NCBI GenBank assembly: GCA_012728955.1
Contig: JAAYED010000112.1
Span: forward strand, 1 to 46,041
Direction: 5' to 3'
From: Chloroflexota bacterium
GTDB lineage: Bacteria; Chloroflexota; Anaerolineae; UBA1429
DNA: 46,041 nt
Below the pieces are notes generated by a model that saw only the letters and a list, made by a program, of their open reading frames with translations, ran no database searches and was not told the origin of the DNA. Below, piece by piece: positions 32,654 through 40,621 of this stretch (positions are counted from its first letter, which is position 1; each line of letters starts with the position of its first letter). The translations under genes were made by a program, and so were the position numbers.

Positions 32654-33330
32654 TGGCTGCAGCTGCGGGGGGCGCCCCCCTTTCAGTAGAGGAGCGCGAG
32701 GCGCTCTGGCGCGAGGCCTGGCTGATGGTGCGTCGGCACTGCGGCGGCACCCTCAGCCGGCTGCGCCGCGGGTGGGGCGGCTGGTACGATGCCGACGACT
32801 TTTATCAAGACTGTTACCTGGCCTTTGAGGCGCTGCTGGAGCGCTGGGCCCGGCAGGGTCTGCCCGCGGGCGAGCTCTGGTCCGCCTGGCGCTGCTATCT
32901 TTGGCGGGGCGGCGGGCAGATCCTGCGCAGGCCGCCCCAGCGGCTGGGTGTGCGCGAGCCCTGCAGCGTCGCCGACCTGGCCGGCCTGCTGGACGCCCCG
33001 GAAGCCCCCGTGAGCGACGGGCTGGCCCGCGCCGTGCTGGAGCAGCTGGTGGAGCGTGCCGACCCGCTGGCGCAGCTCCTGCAGCGGGAAGAGCGCGGCA
33101 GCGGCGTCGCGCTGCTGGCGCGGCTGCTGGAGGGCCTGCCCGTCGGCCAGCGTGCGCTGCTGCGTGCCCGTTACCTGCAGGGCATGAGCGTGGCCGAGCT
33201 GGCCTGCCGGCTGGGGGTATCGCCGGCGGTGGTGCACAGCCGCACCCATCGGGCGCTGGCCACTCTGCGCCGCCGCGCGCGCCAGATGGCGCTGGCTGGG
33301 GCTTGCGCATCGCCCTGCCGGCGGCCATAA
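32650..33330 (+). CDS. Sigma-70-like (ECF-type) factor, last gene of the SOS operon
   Basis: A 226-residue protein with a region 2-like segment (YDADDFYQDCYLAFEALLERW) and a clear region 4 (LLEGLPVGQRALLRARYLQG, then VAELACRLGVSPAVVHSRTHRALATLRRR). The linker between them is longer and Leu-rich. It may direct RNA polymerase to other genes or act like a phage late-gene regulator. The ATG at 32650 follows GGAGG and overlaps the terminase stop as ATGA. No anti-sigma gene is nearby; LexA control of the operon would be the switch. Confidence 0.85.
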   Translation: MMAAAAGGAPLSVEEREALWREAWLMVRRHCGGTLSRLRRGWGGWYDADDFYQDCYLAFEALLERWARQGLPAGELWSAWRCYLWRGGGQILRRPPQRLGVREPCSVADLAGLLDAPEAPVSDGLARAVLEQLVERADPLAQLLQREERGSGVALLARLLEGLPVGQRALLRARYLQGMSVAELACRLGVSPAVVHSRTHRALATLRRRARQMALAGACASPCRRP

Positions 33331-33360
33331 TGGTCGCATCTTGATCTCAGGAGGCCTTGA

Positions 33361-33876
33361 ATGGACGTGTTCGCAGCCATGGCCAATCGCCACAGTTATC
33401 GGGGACCCTTTACCGCGCAGCCGGTTTCGCGGGAGCACCTGCGCCAGATCGTGGTGGCCGCTCTGCAGTCGCCCTCGGCCAACAACACCCAAACCACCGC
33501 CTGGCTCATCGTCGACGAGCCGGCGCTGCTGGAGGGGCTGCGGGCGGTGGCGCCGGATAGCGTCACCCTCCGGAGCGCGCCGGCGGTGCTGGTGACCCTG
33601 GTGGACAAGGCTGCCTCGGGCGGGCTGGTGGCCGTCAACTATGGCGCCGCGGTGGAGAACGCCCTGCTGGCGGCCACCGGGCTGGGCTATGCCACCCTCT
33701 GGATGGAGGGCTGGAAGAACGCCCCGGGCTCTGTGCAGGCCGTGGAAAAGCTGCTGCAGGTGCCGGAGGATCTGGTGCCCACCGTGCTGATCCCTCTGGG
33801 CGTGCCCGCCGAGCCCGTTACCGCCCGCGAAAAGCGCCCCTTTGAGGAGCGCGCCTGGTGGAACCTCTGCCGTTGA
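33361..33876 (+). CDS. Nitroreductase-family FMN protein
   Basis: A 171-residue nitroreductase fold protein, shorter than classic NfsB-type enzymes. It has the N-terminal FMN phosphate-binding block NRHSYRGPF, SPSANNTQTTAW in the flavin-contact region, an AAVENALLAATGLGYATLWM helix and the C-terminal VPAEPV...KRPFEE. It likely uses FMN and NAD(P)H; the substrate is unknown. AGGAGG precedes the ATG. It follows the sigma-like gene by 30 bases on the same strand and could be read from the SOS transcript, though that is uncertain. Confidence 0.9.
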   Translation: MDVFAAMANRHSYRGPFTAQPVSREHLRQIVVAALQSPSANNTQTTAWLIVDEPALLEGLRAVAPDSVTLRSAPAVLVTLVDKAASGGLVAVNYGAAVENALLAATGLGYATLWMEGWKNAPGSVQAVEKLLQVPEDLVPTVLIPLGVPAEPVTAREKRPFEERAWWNLCR

Positions 33877-33947
33877 GTCCCTCGGCGGGGGGCGGCGGCG
33901 CAGTCGTCCCCCGCTGCTCCCTCCCCTCGGCGCACCGGCGCGGACCG

Positions 33948-33956
33948 TGGTATACT
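33948..33956 (+). promoter_or_regulatory. Extended -10 promoter of the FAD oxidoreductase gene
   Basis: TGG-TATACT, an extended -10 without a recognisable -35, about 53 bases before the start codon. Confidence 0.45.
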
Positions 33957-34008
33957 GCATGCTCAGTTGTACCAGCCGCCAGCGGGCGGTGAGAGGAGCG
34001 CCACAGCC

Positions 34009-35319
34009 ATGCACATCGCCATCGTCGGGGCCGGGCTCACCGGTCTGAGCGCGGCCGACACCCTCAGCGCCGCGGGGCATAGCGTCACCCTCTATGAGCA
34101 GCATCCCGCCGTGGGCGGCCTGGCCGGGTCCTTTGAGGTCAACGGCGTCCAGTTGGAACGCTTTTACCATCACCTCTTTACCAGCGATGCTTACATGGTG
34201 GCGCTCATCCAGCGGCTCGGGCTGGGCGATCTGCTGGAATGGCAGCCCAGCGTCACCTCTTATTTTGTCAACCGGGTTTATCGCCTCTCCACCCCGCTGG
34301 ATCTGCTGCGCTTTGATCGCGTGAGCCTCATCGACCGGCTGCGCCTGGGGCTGCTGACCCTGCGGGTGCGCATGGTCAAGGACTGGCTCCCGCTGGAGGA
34401 GCTCACCGCCCAGGAATGGCTGGTGCGCATGGCCGGCGAGCGGGCCTATCAGGCCGTATGGGAGCCCCTGTTGCGGGGCAAGTTCGGCCGCTATGCCGAC
34501 GAGGTCTCTGCGGTCTGGATGTGGAACAAGCTCAAGCTGCGGGGCAGTTCCCGCGGCGATCAGCAGGAGGAGCGGCTGGGCTATTTGCGGGGCGGCTTTG
34601 GCCAGGTGCTGGAGGCCTGGGAGCGCCTGCTGCGAGAGCGCGGCGTTCGCTTTCAGCTCAATACCCCCGTGCGCGAGCTGCCCATCGCCGAAGGCCGCCT
34701 GCTGGGCCTGCGCGACGACGCCGGCCTGCATCCCTGTGATGCGGTGCTGGTCACCACGGCGCCGGTGGTCCTGGCGCAGCTGGCCCCGGGCCTGCCCGCC
34801 GACTATCGCCAGCGGCTGGAGCGCATCCTCTATCTGGCCAACGTCTGTCTGGTGATGGAGCTCGATCGCTCCCTGTCCGACACCTACTGGCTCAACGTGG
34901 GGGATCCCAACATCCCCTTTACCGGCGTCATCGAGCACACCAATTTGCAACGTCCCGAGCAGTATGGCGGCGCGCGGCTGGTGTATCTCTCGCGCTATCT
35001 CGATCCCGCCGATCCCTATTACAGCATGGAGGCGGAGGAGCTGCTGCAGGCCTATCTGCCGCACCTGCGGCGCATGTTCCGCGACTTTGACCGCCGCTGG
35101 GTGCGGCGGGCCTGGGCCTGGCGCGAGCGCTACACGCAGCCCGTCATCACCCGGGGCTACTCGCGGCTCAAGCCGCCCTATCGCACCCCGGTGGAGGGAC
35201 TCTGGCTGGGCTCCATGGCGCAGGTCTATCCTGAGGATCGCGGCATGAACTATGCTGTGGCCGGGGGCCAGCGTGTGGCGGCCGAGATGCTGAGCTGGAT
35301 GCAGGGCGTCGCCCGCTGA
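34009..35319 (+). CDS. FAD/NAD(P)-dependent amine-oxidase-like oxidoreductase
   Basis: A 436-residue flavoprotein. The dinucleotide-binding motif IVGAGLTGLSAADTL (4-18) is followed by LYEQHPAVGGLAGSF, the protoporphyrinogen/phytoene/UDP-galactopyranose-mutase-like pattern, and the C-terminal FAD motif GLWLGSMAQVYPEDRGMNYAV. The family includes many proteins of unknown substrate often located near glycan genes. GAGAGGAG precedes the ATG at 34009. No membrane helix is seen. Confidence 0.88.
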   Translation: MHIAIVGAGLTGLSAADTLSAAGHSVTLYEQHPAVGGLAGSFEVNGVQLERFYHHLFTSDAYMVALIQRLGLGDLLEWQPSVTSYFVNRVYRLSTPLDLLRFDRVSLIDRLRLGLLTLRVRMVKDWLPLEELTAQEWLVRMAGERAYQAVWEPLLRGKFGRYADEVSAVWMWNKLKLRGSSRGDQQEERLGYLRGGFGQVLEAWERLLRERGVRFQLNTPVRELPIAEGRLLGLRDDAGLHPCDAVLVTTAPVVLAQLAPGLPADYRQRLERILYLANVCLVMELDRSLSDTYWLNVGDPNIPFTGVIEHTNLQRPEQYGGARLVYLSRYLDPADPYYSMEAEELLQAYLPHLRRMFRDFDRRWVRRAWAWRERYTQPVITRGYSRLKPPYRTPVEGLWLGSMAQVYPEDRGMNYAVAGGQRVAAEMLSWMQGVAR

Positions 35320-35427
35320 AACCGGCACGGCGCTGCGACGTATTGTCTACAGGATACCGGCGGCGGCCGAACGGTCCGCGGCCGATGACATACGGTTTCA
35401 TAGAGATATCAAAAGAGGGAGAGTTTC

Positions 35428-36303
35428 ATGAACAAGCGCGTGCCCGTTTTGCGCCTGGTGGGGCTGGCCCTGCTGGCAGTGGTTCTGCTGGCGATCATCT
35501 TTTCATCCTACACCATCGTCTCCCCGGGGCACCGGGGCGTGGTGGTGATGCTGGGCAAGGTGGAGCGCACCGTGCTGGGCGAGGGCTTTCACTTGATCCT
35601 GCCGCCCATGGTGCGCCAGGTCATCCAGGTGGATGTGCGCACCAAAAAGCTCGAGGTGCTCACCGAGGCGGCCTCCTCGGACCTGCAGGCCATCACCGTG
35701 GACGCCGTGCTCAACTATCATGTCGATCCCCACGGTGTGAACAGCATCTATCAGGAGGTGGGGCTCGACTATGAGAGCATCATTATCGGGCCCGCCCTGC
35801 AGGAGGCGATCAAGTCCGCCACGGCCCGCTTTCGGATCGACGCCATCCTCAATCAGCGCGAGCAGCTGAAAAAGATCATCCAGGAGGGGCTGACGGAGCG
35901 GCTGGCGGCCAATGACATCATCGTGGACCAGGTCTCGCTGGCCAACATCGAGTTCTCGGAAGAGTTCAACCTGGCCATCGAGCGCAAGCAGGTGGCGGAG
36001 CAGGCGGCCCTGCAAAAGCAGTACGAGCTGCAGGCCGCACAAAAGGACGTCGAGATCACCCTGGCGCGGGCCGACGGCGAACGCCAGGCGGCGGTGATCG
36101 CCGCCGAGGGCCGTGCCGAGTCGCGCCGGGTCGAGGCCGAGGCCGAGGCCGCCGCGCTGGCCCTGATCGCCGCGCAGCTGCGCAACAATCCCGATCTGGT
36201 GCGCTACGAGTTCGCCACGCGGCTGGCCCCCGGGGTCAACACGGTGCTGCTGCCGGCGGATGCGAACTTTATCCTGGGCGAGAATATCATCCAGCCGCAG
36301 TGA
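35428..36303 (+). CDS. SPFH/prohibitin-family membrane protein
   Basis: A 291-residue stomatin/prohibitin-like protein. One N-terminal membrane helix (about 8-30), then the band 7 domain (YTIVSPGHRGVVVMLGKV ... GFHLILP ... VDVRTKKLEV) and a long charged coiled coil (about 185-260) rich in Ala/Glu/Arg. Such proteins form large membrane rings and act as scaffolds or protease regulators. It is followed by a strong terminator and so ends its transcript. Confidence 0.94.
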   Translation: MNKRVPVLRLVGLALLAVVLLAIIFSSYTIVSPGHRGVVVMLGKVERTVLGEGFHLILPPMVRQVIQVDVRTKKLEVLTEAASSDLQAITVDAVLNYHVDPHGVNSIYQEVGLDYESIIIGPALQEAIKSATARFRIDAILNQREQLKKIIQEGLTERLAANDIIVDQVSLANIEFSEEFNLAIERKQVAEQAALQKQYELQAAQKDVEITLARADGERQAAVIAAEGRAESRRVEAEAEAAALALIAAQLRNNPDLVRYEFATRLAPGVNTVLLPADANFILGENIIQPQ

Positions 36304-36324
36304 TGCGTCGGTGCAGGCTGTCCC

Positions 36325-36358
36325 GGGCCGCGGAGGAAAACGCTCCGCGGCCCTTTTT
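36325..36358 (+). terminator. Intrinsic terminator of the SPFH gene
   Basis: A perfect 11-bp stem GGGCCGCGGAG (36325-36335) with CTCCGCGGCCC (36343-36353), seven-base loop and five T. It starts 22 bases after the stop. Confidence 0.95.
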
Positions 36359-36415
36359 CTTTGCCCGCTGAGGGAACTTTTTCCGGCTGTTATACGTCCA
36401 ACAGGCACGGGACCC

Positions 36416-36444
36416 TTGAGACTGGCTCGGCAGTGTGCTAGAGT
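36416..36444 (+). promoter_or_regulatory. Promoter of the PA14-LysM-SH3 gene
   Basis: TTGAGA (36416-36421), 17-base spacer, TAGAGT (36439-36444), about 83 bases before the ATG. Confidence 0.6.
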
Positions 36445-36455
36445 AGAGCCAGATG

Positions 36456-36476
36456 CTGTCTCGCCCGGCGAGACAG
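36456..36476. promoter_or_regulatory. Perfect 10-bp inverted repeat in the leader
   Basis: CTGTCTCGCC-C-GGCGAGACAG, 12 bases after the -10. The single-base centre favours a protein operator over an RNA hairpin, since a one-base loop must open. No matching site was noticed elsewhere. Confidence 0.55.
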
Positions 36477-36526
36477 GTTGTCGTGTTGTGCCTCGGTTTT
36501 TTGGCTGGTTTGATGAGGGGAGAGAA

Positions 36527-37762
36527 ATGAAAAACTGGACGAGATGGGTATTGACGCTCCTGCTGGTGGCGGCGCTGCTGCCGTGGGCCAGCCCCGTGGC
36601 GGCGCAGACCCCGACTCTGGGCTCCTGGCTGGCCCAGTACTGGAACGGCAACAGTTTCACTGGCGAGCCGCTGCTGCAGCGGGTCGAGGCCAGGATCGAC
36701 CACAACTGGGGCACGGCCTCCCCGGGCGCCCGCATCTGGGCCGATAACTTTGTCACCCGCTGGACGGGGACCTTTTCCGTTGCGGGGGGCAACTATACCC
36801 TGCGCACCCGCACCGATGACGGCGTGCGCGTGTGGGTGGATGGCAGCCTGGTGATCGACGACTGGAACCTGCACGCCGCCACCGAGCGCAAGCACGATAT
36901 GGCGCTGGGGGCCGGCACGCACACCTTTGTGGTGGAGTACTTTGAGGCCAGCGGCGACGCGGTGGCCAGCTTTGACTTTTACCCGCAGGGCAGGGGCCCG
37001 GCAGCGGTGCGCATCTCGCCCGAGAGCGGCGCCGCCGGCACGGTGCTGCAGATCGAGGCCACCGGATTCTGGTCCGGCGCCAATGTTACCGTGTCGCTCC
37101 ATCAGGAGGGACACTCTGCCATCACCAGCGGGGTGGTGGCCGCCAACGCTGAGGGCAAGCTGTGGACCACGCTGACGGTGCCCACCTGGGCGCCCGCCGG
37201 CACCCGCTGGTACGTGGCGGCCACCGCCGACGCATTGAGCGGCTATTCCGGCTGGTTCACCGTGGGGGGCGCCCCGGCTGCGCCCACGCCCCCGCCTGCA
37301 ACGCCCGCACCGCCGGCACCGCCCGCCCCGGGCACCCCGAGCGTGTGTGGCTCCACCTATACCGTCCAGCGCGGCGAGTGGTTCTACTTGATCGCCCGCA
37401 AGTGCGGTGTGTCCTCGGCGGCGCTGCTGCGGGCCAACCCGCAGATCATCAACCCGGCCTTTTTGTACACCGGCCAGGTGTTGCAGATCCCGGCGGTCAG
37501 CGCTCCGGCACCCGCCCCTGCGCCCGCGCCGGCACCGGCCACGGTCATCGCGTTGACCACCGTCAACCTGAATTTCAGGGTGGGGCCCTCCACTGCCTAC
37601 CCGGTGATCTACACCATCCCCAAGGGGACCCGGCTGAACGTGATCGGGCGCGGACCGGACAACTGGATCAAGGTCGAGTATGCGGGCCGCACCGGCTGGG
37701 TGGCGGGATGGTACACCACCATCACGGGCAACCTGGCGGCGCTGCCGGCAGCCTCCTACTAG
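36527..37762 (+). CDS. Secreted PA14-LysM-SH3 cell-surface protein
   Basis: A 411-residue exported protein. Signal peptide 1-26 (ends SPVAAQT); PA14 carbohydrate-binding-like domain about 34-155 (WAQYWNG-type start, YTLRTRTDDGVRVWVDG); an Ig/IPT-like domain about 160-240 (ISPESGAAGTVLQI); a Pro/Ala/Thr linker; a LysM domain about 285-330 (YTVQRGEWFYLIARKCGVS); a second Ala/Pro linker; and a bacterial SH3 domain about 345-405. LysM and SH3 bind peptidoglycan, so it should be attached to the wall and present the PA14 domain outward. No catalytic domain is seen. Confidence 0.9.
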   Translation: MKNWTRWVLTLLLVAALLPWASPVAAQTPTLGSWLAQYWNGNSFTGEPLLQRVEARIDHNWGTASPGARIWADNFVTRWTGTFSVAGGNYTLRTRTDDGVRVWVDGSLVIDDWNLHAATERKHDMALGAGTHTFVVEYFEASGDAVASFDFYPQGRGPAAVRISPESGAAGTVLQIEATGFWSGANVTVSLHQEGHSAITSGVVAANAEGKLWTTLTVPTWAPAGTRWYVAATADALSGYSGWFTVGGAPAAPTPPPATPAPPAPPAPGTPSVCGSTYTVQRGEWFYLIARKCGVSSAALLRANPQIINPAFLYTGQVLQIPAVSAPAPAPAPAPAPATVIALTTVNLNFRVGPSTAYPVIYTIPKGTRLNVIGRGPDNWIKVEYAGRTGWVAGWYTTITGNLAALPAASY

Positions 37763-37786
37763 GCGACAGCGCAGGCGCGAATCTCG

Positions 37787-37815
37787 GCGGTCGGGAGGGG
37801 GCTCCTCCCGACCGC
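37787..37815 (+). terminator. Hairpin terminator of the PA14-LysM-SH3 gene
   Basis: A perfect 12-bp stem, GCGGTCGGGAGG (37787-37798) and CCTCCCGACCGC (37804-37815), five-base loop, followed by only TTTGCTGT. The T-tract is weak but the stem is strong. Confidence 0.65.
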
Positions 37816-37850
37816 TTTGCTGTGCGGCCGGGGCGCAGCGCGGGGCGGCG

Positions 37851-38285
37851 CACGTGCTCCCTGCCGGACCTGCTGGAGCGCCGGGCGTGGGCCCGCAGCC
37901 CCCTGTGGCTCCCGTGGGTGTCCTCGGCGGCCGTGAGAGTCCCGCTGAGCAGGGCGGAGCGGCGCACATCCTCCCGCGGACCTGCGGCCGCGCCGGGCGT
38001 GGGCCCTCAGCCCCTGTGGCTTCGGTCGGTGGCCCCGGCAGCGGTGAGGGTCCCGCTGAGTAGAACGGCCAGCATCCTCCCTGCCGGACCTGCTGCCGCG
38101 CCGGGCGTGGGCCCTCAGCCCCCTGAGGCTCCCATCGGTGGGCGCGGCAGCGGTGAGGGTGCCCCAGCAGAGAACAGCCGGCTATCCACCGCGGGCTCGT
38201 CGCCGAGCCGGACGTGGGCCCTCAGGCCCTGTGGCTCCCGCCGGTGGCCGCGGCAGCGGTGAGGGTTCCGGTGAGCAGGGAGGGG
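37851..38285. repeat. Four imperfect tandem copies of an approximately 115-bp unit
   Basis: Copies start near 37851, 37968, 38070 and 38180. Shared blocks are CTGCCGGACCTGC, CGGGCGTGGGCCC, TCAG-CCCTGTGGCT and GGCAGCGGTGAGGGT. Copies vary by substitution and small indels. The stretch 37816-38299 has no gene that I can support; open frames across it are repeat artefacts. Confidence 0.85.
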
Positions 38286-38299
38286 CGCGTCGCACCCGC

Positions 38300-38749
38300 T
38301 CAGCGCCGGCGCAGCGCCCGGGCCCGCGCCCGCGCCACGTATTCCTCCACTGGCAGCGCCGCGATCGCCTCCGCCACCACCTCCAGCGGCACCTCCTCCA
38401 GCCGGCGCACCCGCAGGCAGGATTTGCCCATGTCCAGCCGTTTCCCGCTGGCGCGCCAGGCGGTGACGAGGCGCTCCCGCAGCCCCTGGTCCCCATAGAT
38501 GCCCATCAGATACAGCGACACATGGTTCTTTTGGTTGGCCAGCGCGGCGATGGCCAGCGGCTCACCGTTGTACGTATCCGGATAGACCGTCAGGGGCACC
38601 TCATAGCTGAGCATGCCCCAGCGGAGTGCCTCGACATAACCATCGGGCAGGTGGGCCAGCAGCGTATCGCGCAGCGCCTCCATCAGCGGACGACGCTCGG
38701 GCGGCAGTTCCTGCAGATACTGGGCGACGGATGTGGCATTTGAGCGCAT
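38300..38749 (-). CDS. DUF1801 protein (YdhG-like)
   Basis: A 149-residue single-domain protein. It has the family opening YLQELPPERRPLMEALRDTL, WGMLSYEVP in place of the usual YGMPAY block, IAALANQKNHVSLYLMG and a C-terminal CLRVRRLEEVPLEVVAEAI. The fold is known from structural genomics; the function is not. GAGGAGG lies four bases before ATG 38747-38749. It faces the 115-bp repeat array. Confidence 0.88.
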   Translation of the reverse strand: MRSNATSVAQYLQELPPERRPLMEALRDTLLAHLPDGYVEALRWGMLSYEVPLTVYPDTYNGEPLAIAALANQKNHVSLYLMGIYGDQGLRERLVTAWRASGKRLDMGKSCLRVRRLEEVPLEVVAEAIAALPVEEYVARARARALRRR

Positions 38750-38968
38750 GGGGCCTCCTCTGTTGGCGGGCGGAGCGATCCGTCGGGGCGGGTGATGCGC
38801 CGGCATTGTACCACTTTCGCCCGCCCGGAGGGATCGCTCCGGCCGTACCGGCAAGAATGTCGGGCTCCAGGTGGCGACGGCGGTCCATCCGGCATGGGGG
38901 CCTCGTCCCCCGGTGCCGGCTGCCCCTGCGCGGCAGGCACCTGCTGCATCCCTTGCAGCGGGGCGGGC

Positions 38969-40252
38969 TTGGGTCTACCATCAGGCAGCTCTTCCGGAGG
39001 TGGCCCCCTGCACGACCGGCGCTCCCCTTCCAGCCCCCGGGCGGTGTGGATCCTCACCGCCTGCACTGCTCTGGCGCTCATCGGCGATGGCACCGCCTAT
39101 GCCGTGCTGCCCTCGGCATTCAGCCTCGTGGGCATCACCGCGGCTCAGGTGGGCATGCTGCTCTCGATCAACCGGCTGGTGCGGCCCCCGCTCAATATCC
39201 TGGCGGGCTGGCTGAACAGCCGCGTCGATCCCCGCGGTCCCTACACCCTGGGCCTGGCCATCGGCGCCGCCTCGACCCTGGGGTACGGCCTGGTGCGGGG
39301 ATTCTGGCCGCTGCTGGCCTGCCGCGCGCTGTGGGGCGTGGCCTGGGCCTTGATCGCCGTCTCGGCCTATGCCATGGTGCTGGACGCCACGGCCACCGGC
39401 AACCGCGGGCGCTATGCCGGCTGGTACCACTCGCTCTCCTTTTGCGGGGGGGCGCTGGGGGCCATGGGAGGTGCCTGGCTGGCAGATCGCCTGGGCTTTT
39501 TCCCCGCCATGCGGATGGTGGGCGCGCTCTCGGCCGGGGCGCTGCTGCTGGCTCTGAGGCTCCCGCGACGCGGGGCGATCCCCACGCCCGCCCAGGCACC
39601 CGCCGGCGTCCCCCGCGCCCGGTTCAGCTGGCGGGCGCTGCGCCGCATGGACGGCCGCCTCTGGCTGATCCTCTCCTTGAACCTCATCGAGCGGCTGCTC
39701 TTTGCCGGCGTGTTCTATGGCACCCTGGGATATGCCCTCAAGCAGGCCCTGCCCGACGGGCTGCGCTGGGGCGCCCTGGCCGTGGGCGTGGCCACCCTCA
39801 CCGGCGCGCTGCTCTTTGCCCGCCACGGCATCTCGGTGCTCTCCGGGCCGGCCCTGGGCTGGGTCTCTGACCGTCTGGGGGATCGCACCCGCATGCTGCT
39901 GCTGGGCGAACTGCTGGGCATGGCGGGGCTGATCTGCCTGGGGCTGGGCCGCAGGCCGGCGCTGGTGGTGCTGGCGGTGGTGCTCACGGCCCTGGCCAAC
40001 GGGATCGTGGCGCCCATGCTGGTGGCCTGGCTGGGGGACCTCACCGCCCGGGGCGGCCGTGGGCCGCTGGTGGGGGCCTACCAGACCATGGGGGACATCG
40101 GCTCGGGTTTGGGGCCGCTGCTGGCCTACCCGCTGATGGATGCCCTGGGCACCGGTCCCGTGTATCTGCTCTGCGCGGGCGTACTGTTCTTTACCCTGCC
40201 GGCGATCCTCTGGGCCAGACGGGGTTGGCGCCCGCAGGGCAGCGCCCGCTGA
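38969..40252 (+). CDS. MFS transporter
   Basis: A 12-helix major facilitator protein of about 415-427 residues. The loop 2-3 signature is seen as LAGWLNSRVDPRGPY and its repeat in the second half as LGWVSDRLGDRTR; helix 4 includes GVAWALIAVSAY. Substrate unknown. The start is unclear: TTG 38969 gives the longest sensible product, GTG 39044 begins right at helix 1, and a CTG at 39008 has by far the best ribosome site (GGAGGT, seven bases away). All give the same transporter domain. It is divergent from the DUF1801 gene. Confidence 0.87.
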   Translation: MGLPSGSSSGGGPLHDRRSPSSPRAVWILTACTALALIGDGTAYAVLPSAFSLVGITAAQVGMLLSINRLVRPPLNILAGWLNSRVDPRGPYTLGLAIGAASTLGYGLVRGFWPLLACRALWGVAWALIAVSAYAMVLDATATGNRGRYAGWYHSLSFCGGALGAMGGAWLADRLGFFPAMRMVGALSAGALLLALRLPRRGAIPTPAQAPAGVPRARFSWRALRRMDGRLWLILSLNLIERLLFAGVFYGTLGYALKQALPDGLRWGALAVGVATLTGALLFARHGISVLSGPALGWVSDRLGDRTRMLLLGELLGMAGLICLGLGRRPALVVLAVVLTALANGIVAPMLVAWLGDLTARGGRGPLVGAYQTMGDIGSGLGPLLAYPLMDALGTGPVYLLCAGVLFFTLPAILWARRGWRPQGSAR

Positions 40253-40621
40253 ATCCCCGCCGCGGCCGCCGCAGCCGGGCCTGCTGCTCTCGGACGGTTC
40301 CCCGCGCCCGGGGGACGGTGGAGCTGCGGCTCGCCCGCCGGGGCACAAGCGCATGTCGGCGGCGTACTCTGTCCTGCAACCGGCTCGCCGAGCCTGGCTC
40401 GCGCTGCCGGATCTGTTGCAGGGCGCGGTGACCCCGCGGTGGAGCTGCCGGCGCCCCGCCGCAGGCGGCCGCGTCGCCGGCTGTTGCCCATCGGGCCTGG
40501 CTGGCGTTCGCCCAGAGCACCACGGAACCGCCGATGCCGCCCTGCAGCAGGGCAGGCGGCAACAGGCCCTCGCCCGTGCGATCCCGCCTCTGCCGCCTGC
40601 CCGCACCAGTGCCGTGGCTCG
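40253..40621. other. Intergenic stretch between convergent genes
   Basis: About 370 bases between the stops of the MFS and aldo/keto reductase genes. It is rich in short inverted repeats (for example CCGCGCCCGGGGGACGG around 40302 and GCCCTGCAGCAGGGC around 40540) but lacks a stem with a T-run. No gene seen. Confidence 0.45.

Noticed and set aside
30154-33330. Intact prophage
   Set aside because: No integrase, portal, capsid, tail or lysis genes in the window; flanking genes are ordinary bacterial genes.
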